This document shows, in pieces, positions 9,412 to 18,261 of a stretch of 64,000 bases of DNA (within the stretch, counting starts at the first letter, position 1; every line of letters begins with the position of its first letter). The stretch spans positions 2,914,001-2,978,000 of the forward strand of contig NZ_CP085839.1 of the NCBI RefSeq assembly GCF_020715565.1, in the 5' to 3' direction. The translations under genes and the position numbers were made by a program. Source of the DNA: Nocardioides sp. Kera G14. Lineage in GTDB: Bacteria > Actinomycetota > Actinomycetes > Propionibacteriales > Nocardioidaceae. The notes beneath the pieces were generated by a model. That model was not told the origin of the DNA. It ran no database searches and saw nothing but the letters and a program-made list of their open reading frames with translations.

Positions 9412-10454
9412 AGGCCCGCCATCCGTCCGCGTCGGAGGAACCAGCAGAAGACGGGGACACCGACGACCGCGGTCATGATCCCCACCTGCACCTCGGTCGG
9501 AGGCAGCACGACACGTCCGATCACGTCGGCGAGGAGCACCAGCGCGGCGCCGTACCCTATGGAGAGCGGGAGCACCCGGGTGTAGGCGCTGCCGACGAGG
9601 ACGCGGACCGCGTGCGGCACGATCAGGCCGACGAAGGCGATCGGGCCGGCGAGCGCGGTGGCGGTGCCGGCGAGGAGGACGACGGCGAGGCCGATGACGG
9701 CGCGGTCGACGGCGGTGCGACGGCCGAGGCCCGCCGCGAGGTCGTCGCCGAGGGCGAGGGTGTCGAGGGTGCGTGCGCCGGCGAGGGCCAGCAGCGCACC
9801 GACGGCGAGGAAGGGCAGGCCGGTGAGGACGACGTCCCAGTCACGGCCGCCGATGGTGCCGACCTGCCAGCGCCGGATCACGTCGAAGGTCTCCTTGTCG
9901 GTGAGCAGCACGGCGCTGGTCCAGCTGGCGACACCCGCCGAGACGGCGGCACCGACCAGGACGAGCTTCGCCGGGGTGACACCGTCACGGCCGAAGGAGG
10001 CGATCCCGTGCACCCCGACGGCCGCGACCGCAGCACCGAGCAGGGCGCACCACACGTAGGTGTGGAGCGAGCTCACTCCGAAGGCGGACACCGCGAGGAC
10101 CATGGCGAAGGAGGAACCGGCATTGACACCGAGCAGCCCGGTGTCGGCGAGCGGGTTGCGGGTCAGGCCCTGCAGGCAGCCGCCGGCGAGGGCGAGCGCC
10201 GCGCCGACGAGCAACCCGAGCGCCGTGCGCGGGAGGCGAGTCTGCAGGATCGCCTGGCCACTGCTGCCGTCGTGGAAGAGCTCCGAGGGTGCGACGAGCC
10301 TCGATCCGAGCAGGACCGAGGTGACGATCGCGACGGCAAGGAGCCCGAGGAGCAGCCACCATGCGGCGGCGTGCACCCTCGGACCCCGGCCCGGCGTGGC
10401 GTTCCGGGCCGGGGCACGTGCGGGGGTTGAGGCACCCGTGAGGGAGCCATTCAC
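9408..10454 (-). CDS. Iron-siderophore ABC transporter permease (FepD type)
   Basis: Second FecCD-family permease, 348 residues, with the conserved NPLADTGLLGVNAGSS stretch, RWQVGTIGGRDWD and GPIAFVGLIVPHAVR coupling segment. It should pair with the adjacent permease as a heterodimer. The GTG at 10454 overlaps the binding-protein stop (GTGA). The first ~30 residues are a Pro/Ala/Arg-rich cytoplasmic leader before helix 1, as is common in actinobacterial members. Confidence 0.92.
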   Translation of the reverse strand: MNGSLTGASTPARAPARNATPGRGPRVHAAAWWLLLGLLAVAIVTSVLLGSRLVAPSELFHDGSSGQAILQTRLPRTALGLLVGAALALAGGCLQGLTRNPLADTGLLGVNAGSSFAMVLAVSAFGVSSLHTYVWCALLGAAVAAVGVHGIASFGRDGVTPAKLVLVGAAVSAGVASWTSAVLLTDKETFDVIRRWQVGTIGGRDWDVVLTGLPFLAVGALLALAGARTLDTLALGDDLAAGLGRRTAVDRAVIGLAVVLLAGTATALAGPIAFVGLIVPHAVRVLVGSAYTRVLPLSIGYGAALVLLADVIGRVVLPPTEVQVGIMTAVVGVPVFCWFLRRGRMAGL

Positions 10455-11503
10455 TTGCCGGCGACCGCCTCAGCGACCTTCGGGACGAAGTGCTCGATCG
10501 CGTAGGGCACCGAGAGCGGCGTGGGGACGCCCGCGGCGTTGGAGGCGATGTTGTCGGTGGAGGCCCACATGTGGCCGGCCTTGATCGCGGGGATCTGACC
10601 GATCAGCTTGTCGTCGGCGAAGGTCTTCGCGTCGGTCTCCTTCACCGCATAGGTGAAGAAGAAGTCGGAGTCGAGCTCCGAAGCGCGCTCGGCCGAGATC
10701 TGGCCGTAGAAGGCGTCCTTGGGGCTGATCTTCTCGATGATCGGGGCGTTCTTCATCCCGATCGAGGTGAGGAAGACCGGGCGCAGGTCGGTCGGCGTGT
10801 AGTAATACAGCTGCGACAGGTCGGAGGTCTCGAGAGCGCCCCAGATGAAGGTCTTCCCCTGGAGCTCGGGGTAGTCCTCGCGGGCCTTGGCGAACTCGTC
10901 GTCGACCTGCTTCTCGAGGTCGGTCGCAGCGGTCGAGCGACCCACGGCCTTGCCGGTCAGCTCCAGCGACTGCTGCCACGTCGTCATCCACGGCTTGCCC
11001 GGGAAGGCGACGACCGGGGCGATCTTGGAGAGCTTGTCGTACTGCTCCTGCGTGATCCCGGAGAGGGTGGCGAGGATGAGGTCGGGGCTCAGCTTGGCGA
11101 CCTCGTCGACCGGGATGTCGTCGGTCTCGTCGATCAGGGTGGGCGTGGCGCCGCCGAGCTCCTCGAGCTTGGCGTCGAACCACGGCGTGGTGCCCTGCTC
11201 GTTGCCACCCCAGGTCACCTTCTGGATCCCGACCGGCACGACGCCGAGCGCAAGCAGGATGTCCTGGTCACTGGAGCCGATCGAGACGATCCGCTTCGGC
11301 TCCTTCTCGATCCTGGTCTCGCCGAAGGCGTGCTTGATCGTCACCGGGAACGCGTCGGCGTCCACACCACCCGTCACCGAGGAGCCGGATGACGGCTTGT
11401 CGTCGGCGTCGGTGGAGCCGGTGCTGCAGGACGCGAGGGCCACGGCGGCGAGCAGCACCGCCACGACGGCGGCCAGGGCGCGAAGAAGGCTGCGAGGGGA
11501 CAC
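10451..11503 (-). CDS. Iron-siderophore-binding lipoprotein (FepB/FatB type)
   Basis: Surface-anchored substrate-binding component. The first ~26 residues form a lipoprotein signal ending in a lipobox (LASC). The body has the two-lobe periplasmic-binding-protein features of cluster VIII: RIVSIGSSDQDILLALGVVPVG in the N-lobe, SPDLILATLSGIT, and a C-lobe with long connecting helix. GTG start at 11503, 18 bases from the iron-box-like operator. It is the first gene of the uptake operon. The chemical class of siderophore is not readable; no siderophore synthesis genes are in the window. Confidence 0.92.
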   Translation of the reverse strand: MSPRSLLRALAAVVAVLLAAVALASCSTGSTDADDKPSSGSSVTGGVDADAFPVTIKHAFGETRIEKEPKRIVSIGSSDQDILLALGVVPVGIQKVTWGGNEQGTTPWFDAKLEELGGATPTLIDETDDIPVDEVAKLSPDLILATLSGITQEQYDKLSKIAPVVAFPGKPWMTTWQQSLELTGKAVGRSTAATDLEKQVDDEFAKAREDYPELQGKTFIWGALETSDLSQLYYYTPTDLRPVFLTSIGMKNAPIIEKISPKDAFYGQISAERASELDSDFFFTYAVKETDAKTFADDKLIGQIPAIKAGHMWASTDNIASNAAGVPTPLSVPYAIEHFVPKVAEAVAGK

Positions 11504-11521
11504 GGGAACCCGTCTCTCTTG

Positions 11522-11550
11522 TTAGGTAACACTAAGTAAGTACAGCCTAA
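11522..11550 (-). promoter_or_regulatory. Iron-box-like operator (IdeR/DmdR type) for the siderophore operon
   Basis: TTAGGTAACACTAAGTAAG (11522-11540) and, on the other strand, an overlapping TTAGG-containing copy ending at 11550 each match about 12 of 19 positions of the actinobacterial iron box TTAGGTTAGGCTAACCTAA. The outer ends form TTAGG...CCTAA. It is the only AT-richer patch between the operon and the divergent PAP2 gene. This predicts iron repression. Confidence 0.65.
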
Positions 11551-11658
11551 CCATATCGACGCGATGTTGCGCAACCGATCCTCGGTCCGACGGCCACTCC
11601 CCGTTCCGCGGCTGCGCCCCGCCCACCGAGCACCAAGGCGCACTCCTAGGATCGGCCC

Positions 11659-12525
11659 ATGGGCGTGATGTCGGTCTGGGACGAGCTCCCGTGGCCGTCC
11701 TGGGACCAGGCGGCGATCGCCTCCGTCGTCGCGGTCACAGCCGGGGTCGCCGTACGCCGACTGCGACCGTCGCGCGCAAGCCTCACGTCGTCCGCGGCAC
11801 TCCTCGAGTTCGCGCTCATCTCGGCGCTCTACTCGATCTGGCGGATCGCCCGTGAGCTACCGTTCACCCACGAGGACGGCGCGATCCGGCGGGCACGCGA
11901 GATCGATCGCCTCCAGCACCATCTCCATCTCCCCAGCGAGATCGGGCTGCAGCACTTCGCCCTCCGGCACGAGTGGCTGGCGCACTTCGCGAACGCCTAC
12001 TACGGCACCGTGCACGTGCCCTTCCTGATCGCCTTCCTCGTCTGGCTGTGGATCTGGCAGCGCGACCGCTACCCGCACTGGCGCAACGGCCTGGCCTACG
12101 TGACGCTCGGCTGCCTGATCATCCGGTTCGTCCGCGTGGCGCCCCCGCGCTTCCTGCCCGAACTGCACTTCGTCGACCTCGCCTCGCGGATGGGGTTCGC
12201 GGTCTACGGCAGCGATCCGAGCGCCGGCGTCAGCGACCAGTACGCGGCGATGCCGTCGATCCACGTCGCATGGGCGGCCGTCGTCGCCTTCGGCGTCCTG
12301 GCGACGGCCACCGGCCGGTGGCGCTGGCTCCGCTGGATGGTCTTCCTCCACCTGCCGCTGACGATGTACGCCGTCGCGGCCACCGGCAACCACTGGTGGC
12401 TCGACGGCATCGTCGCCCTTGCCCTCCTGGGGATCGGGCTGGTCTTCGACTCGTGGGTGCGACGCCGGCTGGGCCGACCGCGGCCCTCAGATGCTGGTGC
12501 GGTGGAAGTTCTGGAAGCTGCGTGA
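11659..12525 (+). CDS. PAP2-superfamily membrane phosphatase/phosphotransferase
   Basis: A 288-residue protein with about six membrane helices. Motifs of the PAP2/inositolphosphotransferase group are recognisable: an Arg-rich [13 protein letters not shown] segment in place of the KxxxxxxRP motif, AMPSIHVAW (the PSGH equivalent, with SIH), and TGNHWWLDG carrying the catalytic His and Asp. It probably cleaves or transfers phosphate groups of lipid phosphates at the outer membrane face; related actinobacterial proteins are annotated as inositol phosphorylceramide-synthase-like. ATG 11659 was chosen as the first start; ATG 11668 is also possible and no clear ribosome site is present. The 3' end overlaps dcd by 39 bases, tail to tail. 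Confidence 0.8.
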   Translation: MGVMSVWDELPWPSWDQAAIASVVAVTAGVAVRRLRPSRASLTSSAALLEFALISALYSIWRIARELPFTHEDGAIRRAREIDRLQHHLHLPSEIGLQHFALRHEWLAHFANAYYGTVHVPFLIAFLVWLWIWQRDRYPHWRNGLAYVTLGCLIIRFVRVAPPRFLPELHFVDLASRMGFAVYGSDPSAGVSDQYAAMPSIHVAWAAVVAFGVLATATGRWRWLRWMVFLHLPLTMYAVAATGNHWWLDGIVALALLGIGLVFDSWVRRRLGRPRPSDAGAVEVLEAA

Positions 12526-13062
12526 CGGCGTCGGGCCACGCTGCCCCTGATAGCGGCTGCCGTACTTCTCCGAACCGTAGGGGTGCTCCGCCTCGCTCGT
12601 GAGGCGGAAGAAGCAGAACTGCCCGATCTTCATGCCCGGGTAGAGCAGGATCGGCAGCGTCGCGACGTTGGCCAGCTCGAGCGTCACATGCCCCGAGAAG
12701 CCCGGGTCCACGAAGCCCGCGGTGGCATGGGTGAGCAGCCCGAGACGGCCCAGCGAGGACTTCCCCTCGACGCGCGCGGCGATGTCAGCCGGCAGCGTCA
12801 CGGTCTCGTACGTCGACCCCAGCACGAACTCCCCCGGGTGCAGGATGAACGGCTCGTCGTCGATCGTCTCGACCTCGCGTGTCAGGTCGGACTGGTCCGC
12901 GGACGGGTCGATGGCGGCGTACTTGTGGTTGTCGAAGACGCGGAAGAAGCGGTCCAGCCGGACATCGATCGAGGACGGCTGCAGCATCTGCGGATCCCAC
13001 GGGTCGAGGGCGATCCGGCCCGACTCGATCTCGGCGAGGATGTCGCGGTCGCTGAGCAGCAT
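12487..13062 (-). CDS. dcd: dCTP deaminase (probably bifunctional dCTP deaminase/dUTPase)
   Basis: Converts dCTP to dUTP (and in mycobacterial-type enzymes on to dUMP), feeding dTMP synthesis. At 191 residues it matches the family length exactly. Conserved stretches are [17 protein letters not shown] near the N-terminus, [13 protein letters not shown] with the Ser-Arg active-site segment, [19 protein letters not shown] with the catalytic Glu, and a C-terminal [18 protein letters not shown] that closes over the nucleotide. The His-Ala rather than His-Val context next to THATAG resembles bifunctional enzymes. The start at ATG 13062 is unambiguous. The gene is convergent with the PAP2 gene and divergent from the SGNH pair. 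Confidence 0.95.
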   Translation of the reverse strand: MLLSDRDILAEIESGRIALDPWDPQMLQPSSIDVRLDRFFRVFDNHKYAAIDPSADQSDLTREVETIDDEPFILHPGEFVLGSTYETVTLPADIAARVEGKSSLGRLGLLTHATAGFVDPGFSGHVTLELANVATLPILLYPGMKIGQFCFFRLTSEAEHPYGSEKYGSRYQGQRGPTPSRSFQNFHRTSI

Positions 13063-13124
13063 GTCGGCACCCTATCGGTGACCCCGCTTCGCCGGGTGCG
13101 TCCCGAGAGTCGCAGAATGCATTC

Positions 13125-13904
13125 GTGGCCTTTGCAAAGTACGTCGCCCTGGGCGACTCGTTCACCGAGGGGGTCGGGGACACCGACCCGAGCCGGCCCA
13201 ACGGAGTCCGCGGCTGGGCCGATCGCGTGGCCGAGGTGCTCGCCACCGAAGACCCGACGTTCCGCTACGCCAACCTCGCGATCCGCGGTCGCAAGCTGCC
13301 CGCCATCCTCGACGAGCAGCTCGCACCCGCCCTCGCCCTCGAGCCGGACCTCGTGACGATCTACGCCGGCGCCAACGACATGCTCCGCCCTTCCGTCGAC
13401 ATCGACGTGCTCATGGCGCGGTATGACGACGCCATCACAAATCTGGCCGCCACCGGCGCCACCGTCGTCATGTTCACCGCCTTCGCTGCCAAGAAGTCCC
13501 GGTTCTTCGCAATGCTGCGTGGACGCTGGGCCTACTACAACGAGTGCGTGCGCGAGATCCACGATCGCCATGCAGCGAGCGGTGCGGACATGCGCCTGGT
13601 GGACTACTGGCGGATGGACGAGTTCGACGACTGGGGCTACTGGGACGTGGACCGGCTCCACATGTCCTCGGCGGGGCATGAGCTGATGAGCCACAAGGTC
13701 CTCGACGTACTGGGCGTCCCGCACGCGGCGGACGCGCCGGCGCCGCTCGCGTATCCCGTCCTCTCGCCGCGGGAGCAGCGCGCCCACAACCGGGCCTGGG
13801 CCCGGGAGCACCTCGCGCCCTGGGTGAAGCGGCGCCTGACCGGTACGTCGTCGGGCGACAGCCTCAGCCCTCGTTTCCCCGACTGGACGGCTGTGGGCGC
13901 ATGA
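13125..13904 (+). CDS. SGNH/GDSL-family hydrolase, copy 1
   Basis: A 259-residue cytoplasmic esterase/lipase-like enzyme with all SGNH blocks visible: GDSFTEGVGD (nucleophile Ser) near residue 10, a Gly in block II, AGANDMLRP (oxyanion Asn), and DRLHMSSAGHELM (Asp and His). There is no signal peptide. GTG 13125 gives a tight N-terminus directly before the catalytic motif. It overlaps the next gene by four bases (ATGA) and the two are clear paralogues. The physiological substrate is unknown. Confidence 0.88.
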   Translation: MAFAKYVALGDSFTEGVGDTDPSRPNGVRGWADRVAEVLATEDPTFRYANLAIRGRKLPAILDEQLAPALALEPDLVTIYAGANDMLRPSVDIDVLMARYDDAITNLAATGATVVMFTAFAAKKSRFFAMLRGRWAYYNECVREIHDRHAASGADMRLVDYWRMDEFDDWGYWDVDRLHMSSAGHELMSHKVLDVLGVPHAADAPAPLAYPVLSPREQRAHNRAWAREHLAPWVKRRLTGTSSGDSLSPRFPDWTAVGA

Positions 13905-14677
13905 GCTTCGACCGGTTCGTCGCGATCGGTGACTCGTTCACGCAGGGAGTCGGCGATGCCGACCCCGCGCGACCGCAGGGCTGGCGCGGCTGGGCGGACC
14001 GGGTCGCGGAGGTCCTCGCGACCCACAACCCGAACTTCCGCTATGCCAACCTCGCGACCAGCGGCGCCCAGACCCACCACATCCTCGGCCACCAGCTGGA
14101 GCCCGCGCTCGCCCTGCGGCCCGACCTGGTCTCCGTCCACGCCGGCGGCAACGACCTGATCCGCCCGAAGGTCGACATCGACAAGCTGGTCGCCGGGATC
14201 GGAGCGGCCGTCGACGAGTTCCGCGCGCAGGGTGCGACGGTCATCATGTTCACCCAGGGCGACGGCGGCTCCTCGGGCGTCTTCGGCGCCATCCGTGGAC
14301 GGGTCGCGATCTTCAACGAGTTGGTCCGCGACTTCATCGCCGACGGGCCGCTCGGCCCGGAGGGCATCGTCCTCGTCGACAACTGGCGACTGAAGGACGG
14401 CCATGACCTGCGGGTCTGGGCCGACGACCGCCTGCACCTCAACTCGATCGGCCACCAGGGCGTCGCGATCAACGTGCTCAACACCCTCGGGATCGAGCAC
14501 GACCTGGTGCCCTACGCGCTTCCCGACGGGCCGCCCAAGAGCCGACGGCAGCAGCGCGCCGAGGACCTCGCTTGGGCCCGTAACCACCTCGCACCGTGGG
14601 TCGGACGACGCCTCCGCCGGGCCGCGCCCGACCTCACCGGGGCGGCCAAGTACCCGACCCTCACGCCGCTGGCGTAG
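13901..14677 (+). CDS. SGNH/GDSL-family hydrolase, copy 2
   Basis: A 258-residue paralogue of the preceding gene, sharing long runs such as RGWADRVAEVLAT. The active-site blocks are GDSFTQGVGD, AGGNDLIRP and DRLHLNSIGHQGV. Translational coupling through the ATGA overlap suggests the two enzymes are made in equal amounts and may act together or as a heterodimer. The last 17 bases overlap the convergent L,D-transpeptidase gene. No secretion signal was found. Confidence 0.88.
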   Translation: MSFDRFVAIGDSFTQGVGDADPARPQGWRGWADRVAEVLATHNPNFRYANLATSGAQTHHILGHQLEPALALRPDLVSVHAGGNDLIRPKVDIDKLVAGIGAAVDEFRAQGATVIMFTQGDGGSSGVFGAIRGRVAIFNELVRDFIADGPLGPEGIVLVDNWRLKDGHDLRVWADDRLHLNSIGHQGVAINVLNTLGIEHDLVPYALPDGPPKSRRQQRAEDLAWARNHLAPWVGRRLRRAAPDLTGAAKYPTLTPLA

Positions 14678-15683
14678 CCGTCACGAACTGCCCCGTGGCG
14701 CTGCCGCGGACCCACCTGTCCCACGACAGGTTGTAGCCGGCGTACCCGTTGTCGCCGTCGGCCTTGCCGCGCGGCGAGCCCGTGATGGTGACCGGGTCAC
14801 CCTCCTTCGCCAGGTTGTAGAACCACTTCGCGTCGGCCAGCGAGAGATGGACGCAGCCGTGCGAGCCGTAGCTCGTGCCGGGCTGCGGATCGGCGGGCGA
14901 GTAGTGCAGGAACGTGCCTGACCACGTGATCCTGACGTCCCACGGAAGGGTGAGGTCGTAGTAGTCGGGGCTGTTCCTGTCACAGCTGATGTTGACGCTG
15001 CACGAGTCCATCCGGACGGTGGGCGACTTGTTGACCACGGCCATCGTCCCGTCCCACGAGGGCCAGTCGGGGCTGCCGGCGTCGCTCGGCATGGTGCGGA
15101 TGACCTTGCCGGCACGGGTGACGGTGGTCCGGTGGCGCTTGACGTCGACGTGGGTGCGGACGTCGGCGCCGATGGTGAAGTGCCGCGTGTAGCTCTTCCT
15201 GCCGTACCGTCCGTGCCCGTCACCGACGCCGAGGAGGTCGGCCACCAGCGACACCTGCGTCCCGGGCGTCCAGTAGGACTGCGGCCGGAAGTCGACACGG
15301 CGCTCGCTGAACCAGTGCCACGCGGCCGTGACCGGCGTCGAGGTTGTGACGGTGAGCCGCTTCTCGATCTTCGCCCGGGCGGAGTCGGCGACCGGATGGG
15401 TGAAGACGATCGAGATCGGCATCGCCACGCCGACCGTCCTCCCGTCCAGCGGAGCGATGCTGTTGACCTGCAGCGGCGGGCCGGTCGGCGTGGGCGTGCG
15501 CGACGGGGTCGGCGTCGACGTGATGGTCGCGCCGGGCGAGCTCGGCGTAGCCGACGGGATCACCGAGGAGGAGGCGGCGGGGCCCGCCTCGCCACCCGAG
15601 CTCGCGCATCCCGCCACCATCAGGACGACGCCCATCACGAGCATCGCCATCCGCTGGCCCCGACTGCCTCTGAAGGTTCCCAC
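14661..15683 (-). CDS. L,D-transpeptidase lipoprotein (YkuD domain with Ig-like domain)
   Basis: Cross-links peptidoglycan stems (3-3 links) outside the cell. The 340-residue protein begins with a lipoprotein signal (MAMLVMGVVLMVAGC; the lipid-anchored Cys is at ~residue 26), a Ser/Thr/Pro linker, an Ig-like domain (~residues 70-165) and a YkuD catalytic domain ending in the signature YGSHGCVHLSLADAKWFY, where the Cys is the nucleophile. This is the layout of mycobacterial LdtA/B enzymes. The frame opens at GTG 15683; ATG 15650 is a possible alternative since it sits right at the signal peptide. The 3' end overlaps the SGNH gene. The 5' end is only 22 bases from the divergent tRNA-Gly. Confidence 0.92.
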   Translation of the reverse strand: MGTFRGSRGQRMAMLVMGVVLMVAGCASSGGEAGPAASSSVIPSATPSSPGATITSTPTPSRTPTPTGPPLQVNSIAPLDGRTVGVAMPISIVFTHPVADSARAKIEKRLTVTTSTPVTAAWHWFSERRVDFRPQSYWTPGTQVSLVADLLGVGDGHGRYGRKSYTRHFTIGADVRTHVDVKRHRTTVTRAGKVIRTMPSDAGSPDWPSWDGTMAVVNKSPTVRMDSCSVNISCDRNSPDYYDLTLPWDVRITWSGTFLHYSPADPQPGTSYGSHGCVHLSLADAKWFYNLAKEGDPVTITGSPRGKADGDNGYAGYNLSWDRWVRGSATGQFVTATPAA

Positions 15684-15705
15684 CGCTGTATGGTGTCACC
15701 GCACT

Positions 15706-15781
<76 letters not shown>

Positions 15782-15810
15782 CCACCGTCCATGTGCGGCA
15801 CACTCACGAT

Positions 15811-16629
15811 GTGCTGACGACACTTTCCACTGGCGCCCAGGTCTTCATCGAGGACACCGGGGCTCCGACACCCGAGGCCGAGACCATCGTGTTCGGGCAC
15901 GGCCTCCTCTTCAGCGGCCGGATGTTCAAGGCCCAGGTGGCCGCGCTCCGCGACCGCTACCGCTGTGTCACGATCGACTGGCGCGGGCAGGGCCGCTCCG
16001 GCCCTGCGCCCGACGGCCGCTATGACATGGACGCCCTCACCGAAGACGCGGTCGCGTTGATCGACTCACTCGACGCCGGGCCGGTGCACTACGCCGGCCT
16101 CTCCATGGGTGGCTTCGTGGGCATCCGACTCGCAGCCCGCCATCCCGAGCGCCTGGCCTCGCTCACGCTGCTCGACACCAGTGCCGACCCGGAGGAGCCG
16201 GGCAACGTCCGCGAGTACCAGCTGCTCGCCGCGGTCTACCGCCTGGTCGGGATGCGGCCGTTGATGAAGCCGGTGGCGAAGATCATGTTCGGCTCCACCA
16301 GCCTCGCCGGGCCGCGCGCGGGCGAGATCGTCTCCTCCTTGGTCGAGGCCATGACGGGCGTCGACCGCGCTGCGATGAAGCAGGCGATCCTCGGCGTGTG
16401 TCACCGCCCGGCCGTCGCCGACCTGCTCGCCCAGATCGCGACCCCGACCCTCGTCATCGTGGGCGCCGAGGACGCCGCCACCGTGCCGGCCAAGGCCGCC
16501 GCCATCGCGAGCGGGATCCCCGGAGCCCAGCACGAGGTCGTCCCCGCGGCCGGCCACTCCAGCACGGTCGAGCAGCCCGAGGCCGTCACCGCGCTGATGA
16601 CGAGGTTCTTGGACCGGGTCGCTCGCTGA
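15811..16629 (+). CDS. Alpha/beta-fold hydrolase
   Basis: A 272-residue serine hydrolase with the standard fold landmarks: the HG oxyanion segment VFGHGLLFSGRMF, DWRGQGRSG, the nucleophile elbow GLSMGG, an acid in VIVGAEDAATVP and a C-terminal catalytic His in AAGHSSTVEQPEAV. It resembles 3-oxoadipate enol-lactonase-like enzymes, but the substrate cannot be assigned. GTG 15811 is the first start that fits after the tRNA. It lies only 29 bases past the tRNA 3' end with no ribosome site, so it may be co-transcribed with the tRNA or be leaderless. Confidence 0.85.
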   Translation: MLTTLSTGAQVFIEDTGAPTPEAETIVFGHGLLFSGRMFKAQVAALRDRYRCVTIDWRGQGRSGPAPDGRYDMDALTEDAVALIDSLDAGPVHYAGLSMGGFVGIRLAARHPERLASLTLLDTSADPEEPGNVREYQLLAAVYRLVGMRPLMKPVAKIMFGSTSLAGPRAGEIVSSLVEAMTGVDRAAMKQAILGVCHRPAVADLLAQIATPTLVIVGAEDAATVPAKAAAIASGIPGAQHEVVPAAGHSSTVEQPEAVTALMTRFLDRVAR

Positions 16630-16687
16630 CAGACTTTGGGGAGCGATCAGCCAGTAGCAGGCTCCATCCGCCCCTCCGCCTCCATCG

Positions 16688-16749
16688 AACCGCGCACTTG
16701 TGCGGTTACGCGCGGGCGCTCGGCCCGCCGCGCGGCGCGTAACCGTGCA
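16688..16749. repeat. Intergenic inverted repeat with hairpins
   Basis: CGGTTACGCGC (16703-16713) pairs with GCGCGTAACCG (16735-16745). The left part also contains CGCAC-TT-GTGCG. It occupies the 196-base gap between the hydrolase and the DUF2461 gene, both rightward. It could be a terminator or a copy of a short interspersed palindrome. The rest of the gap shows nothing else. Confidence 0.5.
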
Positions 16750-16825
16750 TTTGTGTGATCGTGGCGGTGCTGACGCTACTGCCGGTGCCGCATCACCCAG
16801 CCGAGTGCCGACGTAGGCTCGCGCC

Positions 16826-17458
16826 GTGAGTTTCGAGGGCTTTCCCGCTGCAGCACTGGACTTCTACGACGACCTCGAGGTCGACAACACGAAGTCCTTC
16901 TGGGAGGCGCACCAGCACATCTACAAGGAGTCGGTGCTCGCGCCGATGAAGGAGCTCACCGGCGCGCTCGAGATGGAGTTCGGCACGGCGAAGATCTTCC
17001 GGCCCTACAAGGACGTGCGGTTCTCCAAGGACAAGACGCCGTACAAGACGCACCAGGGTGCGTTCGTCGCGGTCGCCCCGCAGACCGGGTTCTACATCGA
17101 GGTGTCGCCACGCGGCGTACGGACCGGCGGCGGTTGCTACTGGTTCGAGCCGCCGCGGCTGGCCGCGTTTCGCGAGGCGATCGACCACGACCGCTTCGGA
17201 CCGGACCTCGAGAAGCTGCTCAAGACCGCCGTGCGCAAGGGCTACGAGGTGGGCGGGGACCGGCTCAAGACCAAGCCGCGGGGGTACGACGCCGACCACC
17301 CTCGCATCGAGCTGCTCAAGCACAAGTCACTGACGCTGGGCCGGATGATCGGGTTCGAGCCCGTCATCCATACCGGTGAGCTCCTCGATCTCGTCCGGAA
17401 GGACTGGCGTGCCATCCGCCCGGTGACGGACTGGATCGCCGAGCACGCGGCGGTCTAA
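16826..17458 (+). CDS. DUF2461 domain protein
   Basis: A 210-residue protein matching the DUF2461/TIGR02453 family along its full length. Recognisable segments are FYDDLEVDNTKSFWEAH near the N-terminus, IFRPYKDVRFSKDKTPYKTH in the centre (strongly conserved in the family) and GFYIEVSPRGVRTGGGCYWFE. The function of the family is not established. GTG 16826 gives the typical N-terminus FPAAALDFYDDLE. It is convergent with the Ter-linked HAD gene and overlaps it by four bases. Confidence 0.85.
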   Translation: MSFEGFPAAALDFYDDLEVDNTKSFWEAHQHIYKESVLAPMKELTGALEMEFGTAKIFRPYKDVRFSKDKTPYKTHQGAFVAVAPQTGFYIEVSPRGVRTGGGCYWFEPPRLAAFREAIDHDRFGPDLEKLLKTAVRKGYEVGGDRLKTKPRGYDADHPRIELLKHKSLTLGRMIGFEPVIHTGELLDLVRKDWRAIRPVTDWIAEHAAV

Positions 17459-18261
17459 ACGCCCAACAGGTCCCGGAAGCCCCGCACGATCTCCTCGCCT
17501 GCATCGAGGCCGGAACCCGCGGTGATCGAGACACCAGGAGCGGACCAGCCGTTGCGGAGCAGCTCCGAGTCACGTGGCATCCACCCGACGGGATGGGCGC
17601 GCAACATGCCGGCATCGAGCAGGGAGTCGCCGGCGGAGCCGACCACCTCGAGGCCGTGGGAGGCCGCCAGGTACTCCAGCGCCGCCTCCTTCGAGAGCCT
17701 GAAGGGCACGCAGTAGACCTTGCGCCCCTGGACGGAGACGCGCCAGCCGAGCGGCTCCAGCGTCCCGACGAGCTCCGCCACCTCATCACCGCCCGGTGCC
17801 CCGTCGGGGAAGACGGCGTAGCAGAAGAGGCCCTCGGCATCCCGCAGTCGCGGCGCGAAGTGACCAGCGCCCGCGACCGTCGACGCGAGGCACCAGGAGC
17901 CGAAGACGGCCATGACCTCCTCCAGCGTCGCGGACAGCACGACCGCGGCCCGCACCTCGCCCCGGTGCGCCTCGTCCTCGACGCCGTCCACCAGGACTCG
18001 GCCGCCGTTCGCGCAGACCGCGAAAGACGCGGGGCCGCCGGGCAGCCGGACACGTTGGTACTGCACCACCGTGCGGGTCGTCACCGGCACCACCAGCCCT
18101 GCCGAGACGAGCAACGCGAGATCCGCCGCGGCAGCAGGACTCACATAGGAGAGCGGGGCGCCGTCGTACTCCTCGACACAGACGGCGCCACTCACGTTCC
18201 CGCCGGCGGCAGCCGACCAGATCAGGGTCCGGTCGAGGTCGCTGGCCACGACCCGGGTCAT
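17455..18261 (-). CDS. HAD-family phosphohydrolase of the Ter biosynthetic arm
   Basis: A 268-residue HAD-superfamily phosphatase. Motif I is DLDRTLIWS (residues ~8-16), with the nucleophile Asp and acid/base Asp. Motif II Thr is in PVTTRTV, the Lys is in KEAALEYLA, and the motif IV acids are in GSAGDSLLDAGML. The gene overlaps StiP by ATGA and ends the four-gene leftward run. HAD enzymes in this position are part of the predicted nucleoside-like metabolite pathway that accompanies TerD clusters (Anantharaman, Iyer and Aravind). The substrate is unknown. ATG 18261 is the coupled start. Confidence 0.85.
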   Translation of the reverse strand: MTRVVASDLDRTLIWSAAAGGNVSGAVCVEEYDGAPLSYVSPAAAADLALLVSAGLVVPVTTRTVVQYQRVRLPGGPASFAVCANGGRVLVDGVEDEAHRGEVRAAVVLSATLEEVMAVFGSWCLASTVAGAGHFAPRLRDAEGLFCYAVFPDGAPGGDEVAELVGTLEPLGWRVSVQGRKVYCVPFRLSKEAALEYLAASHGLEVVGSAGDSLLDAGMLRAHPVGWMPRDSELLRNGWSAPGVSITAGSGLDAGEEIVRGFRDLLGV

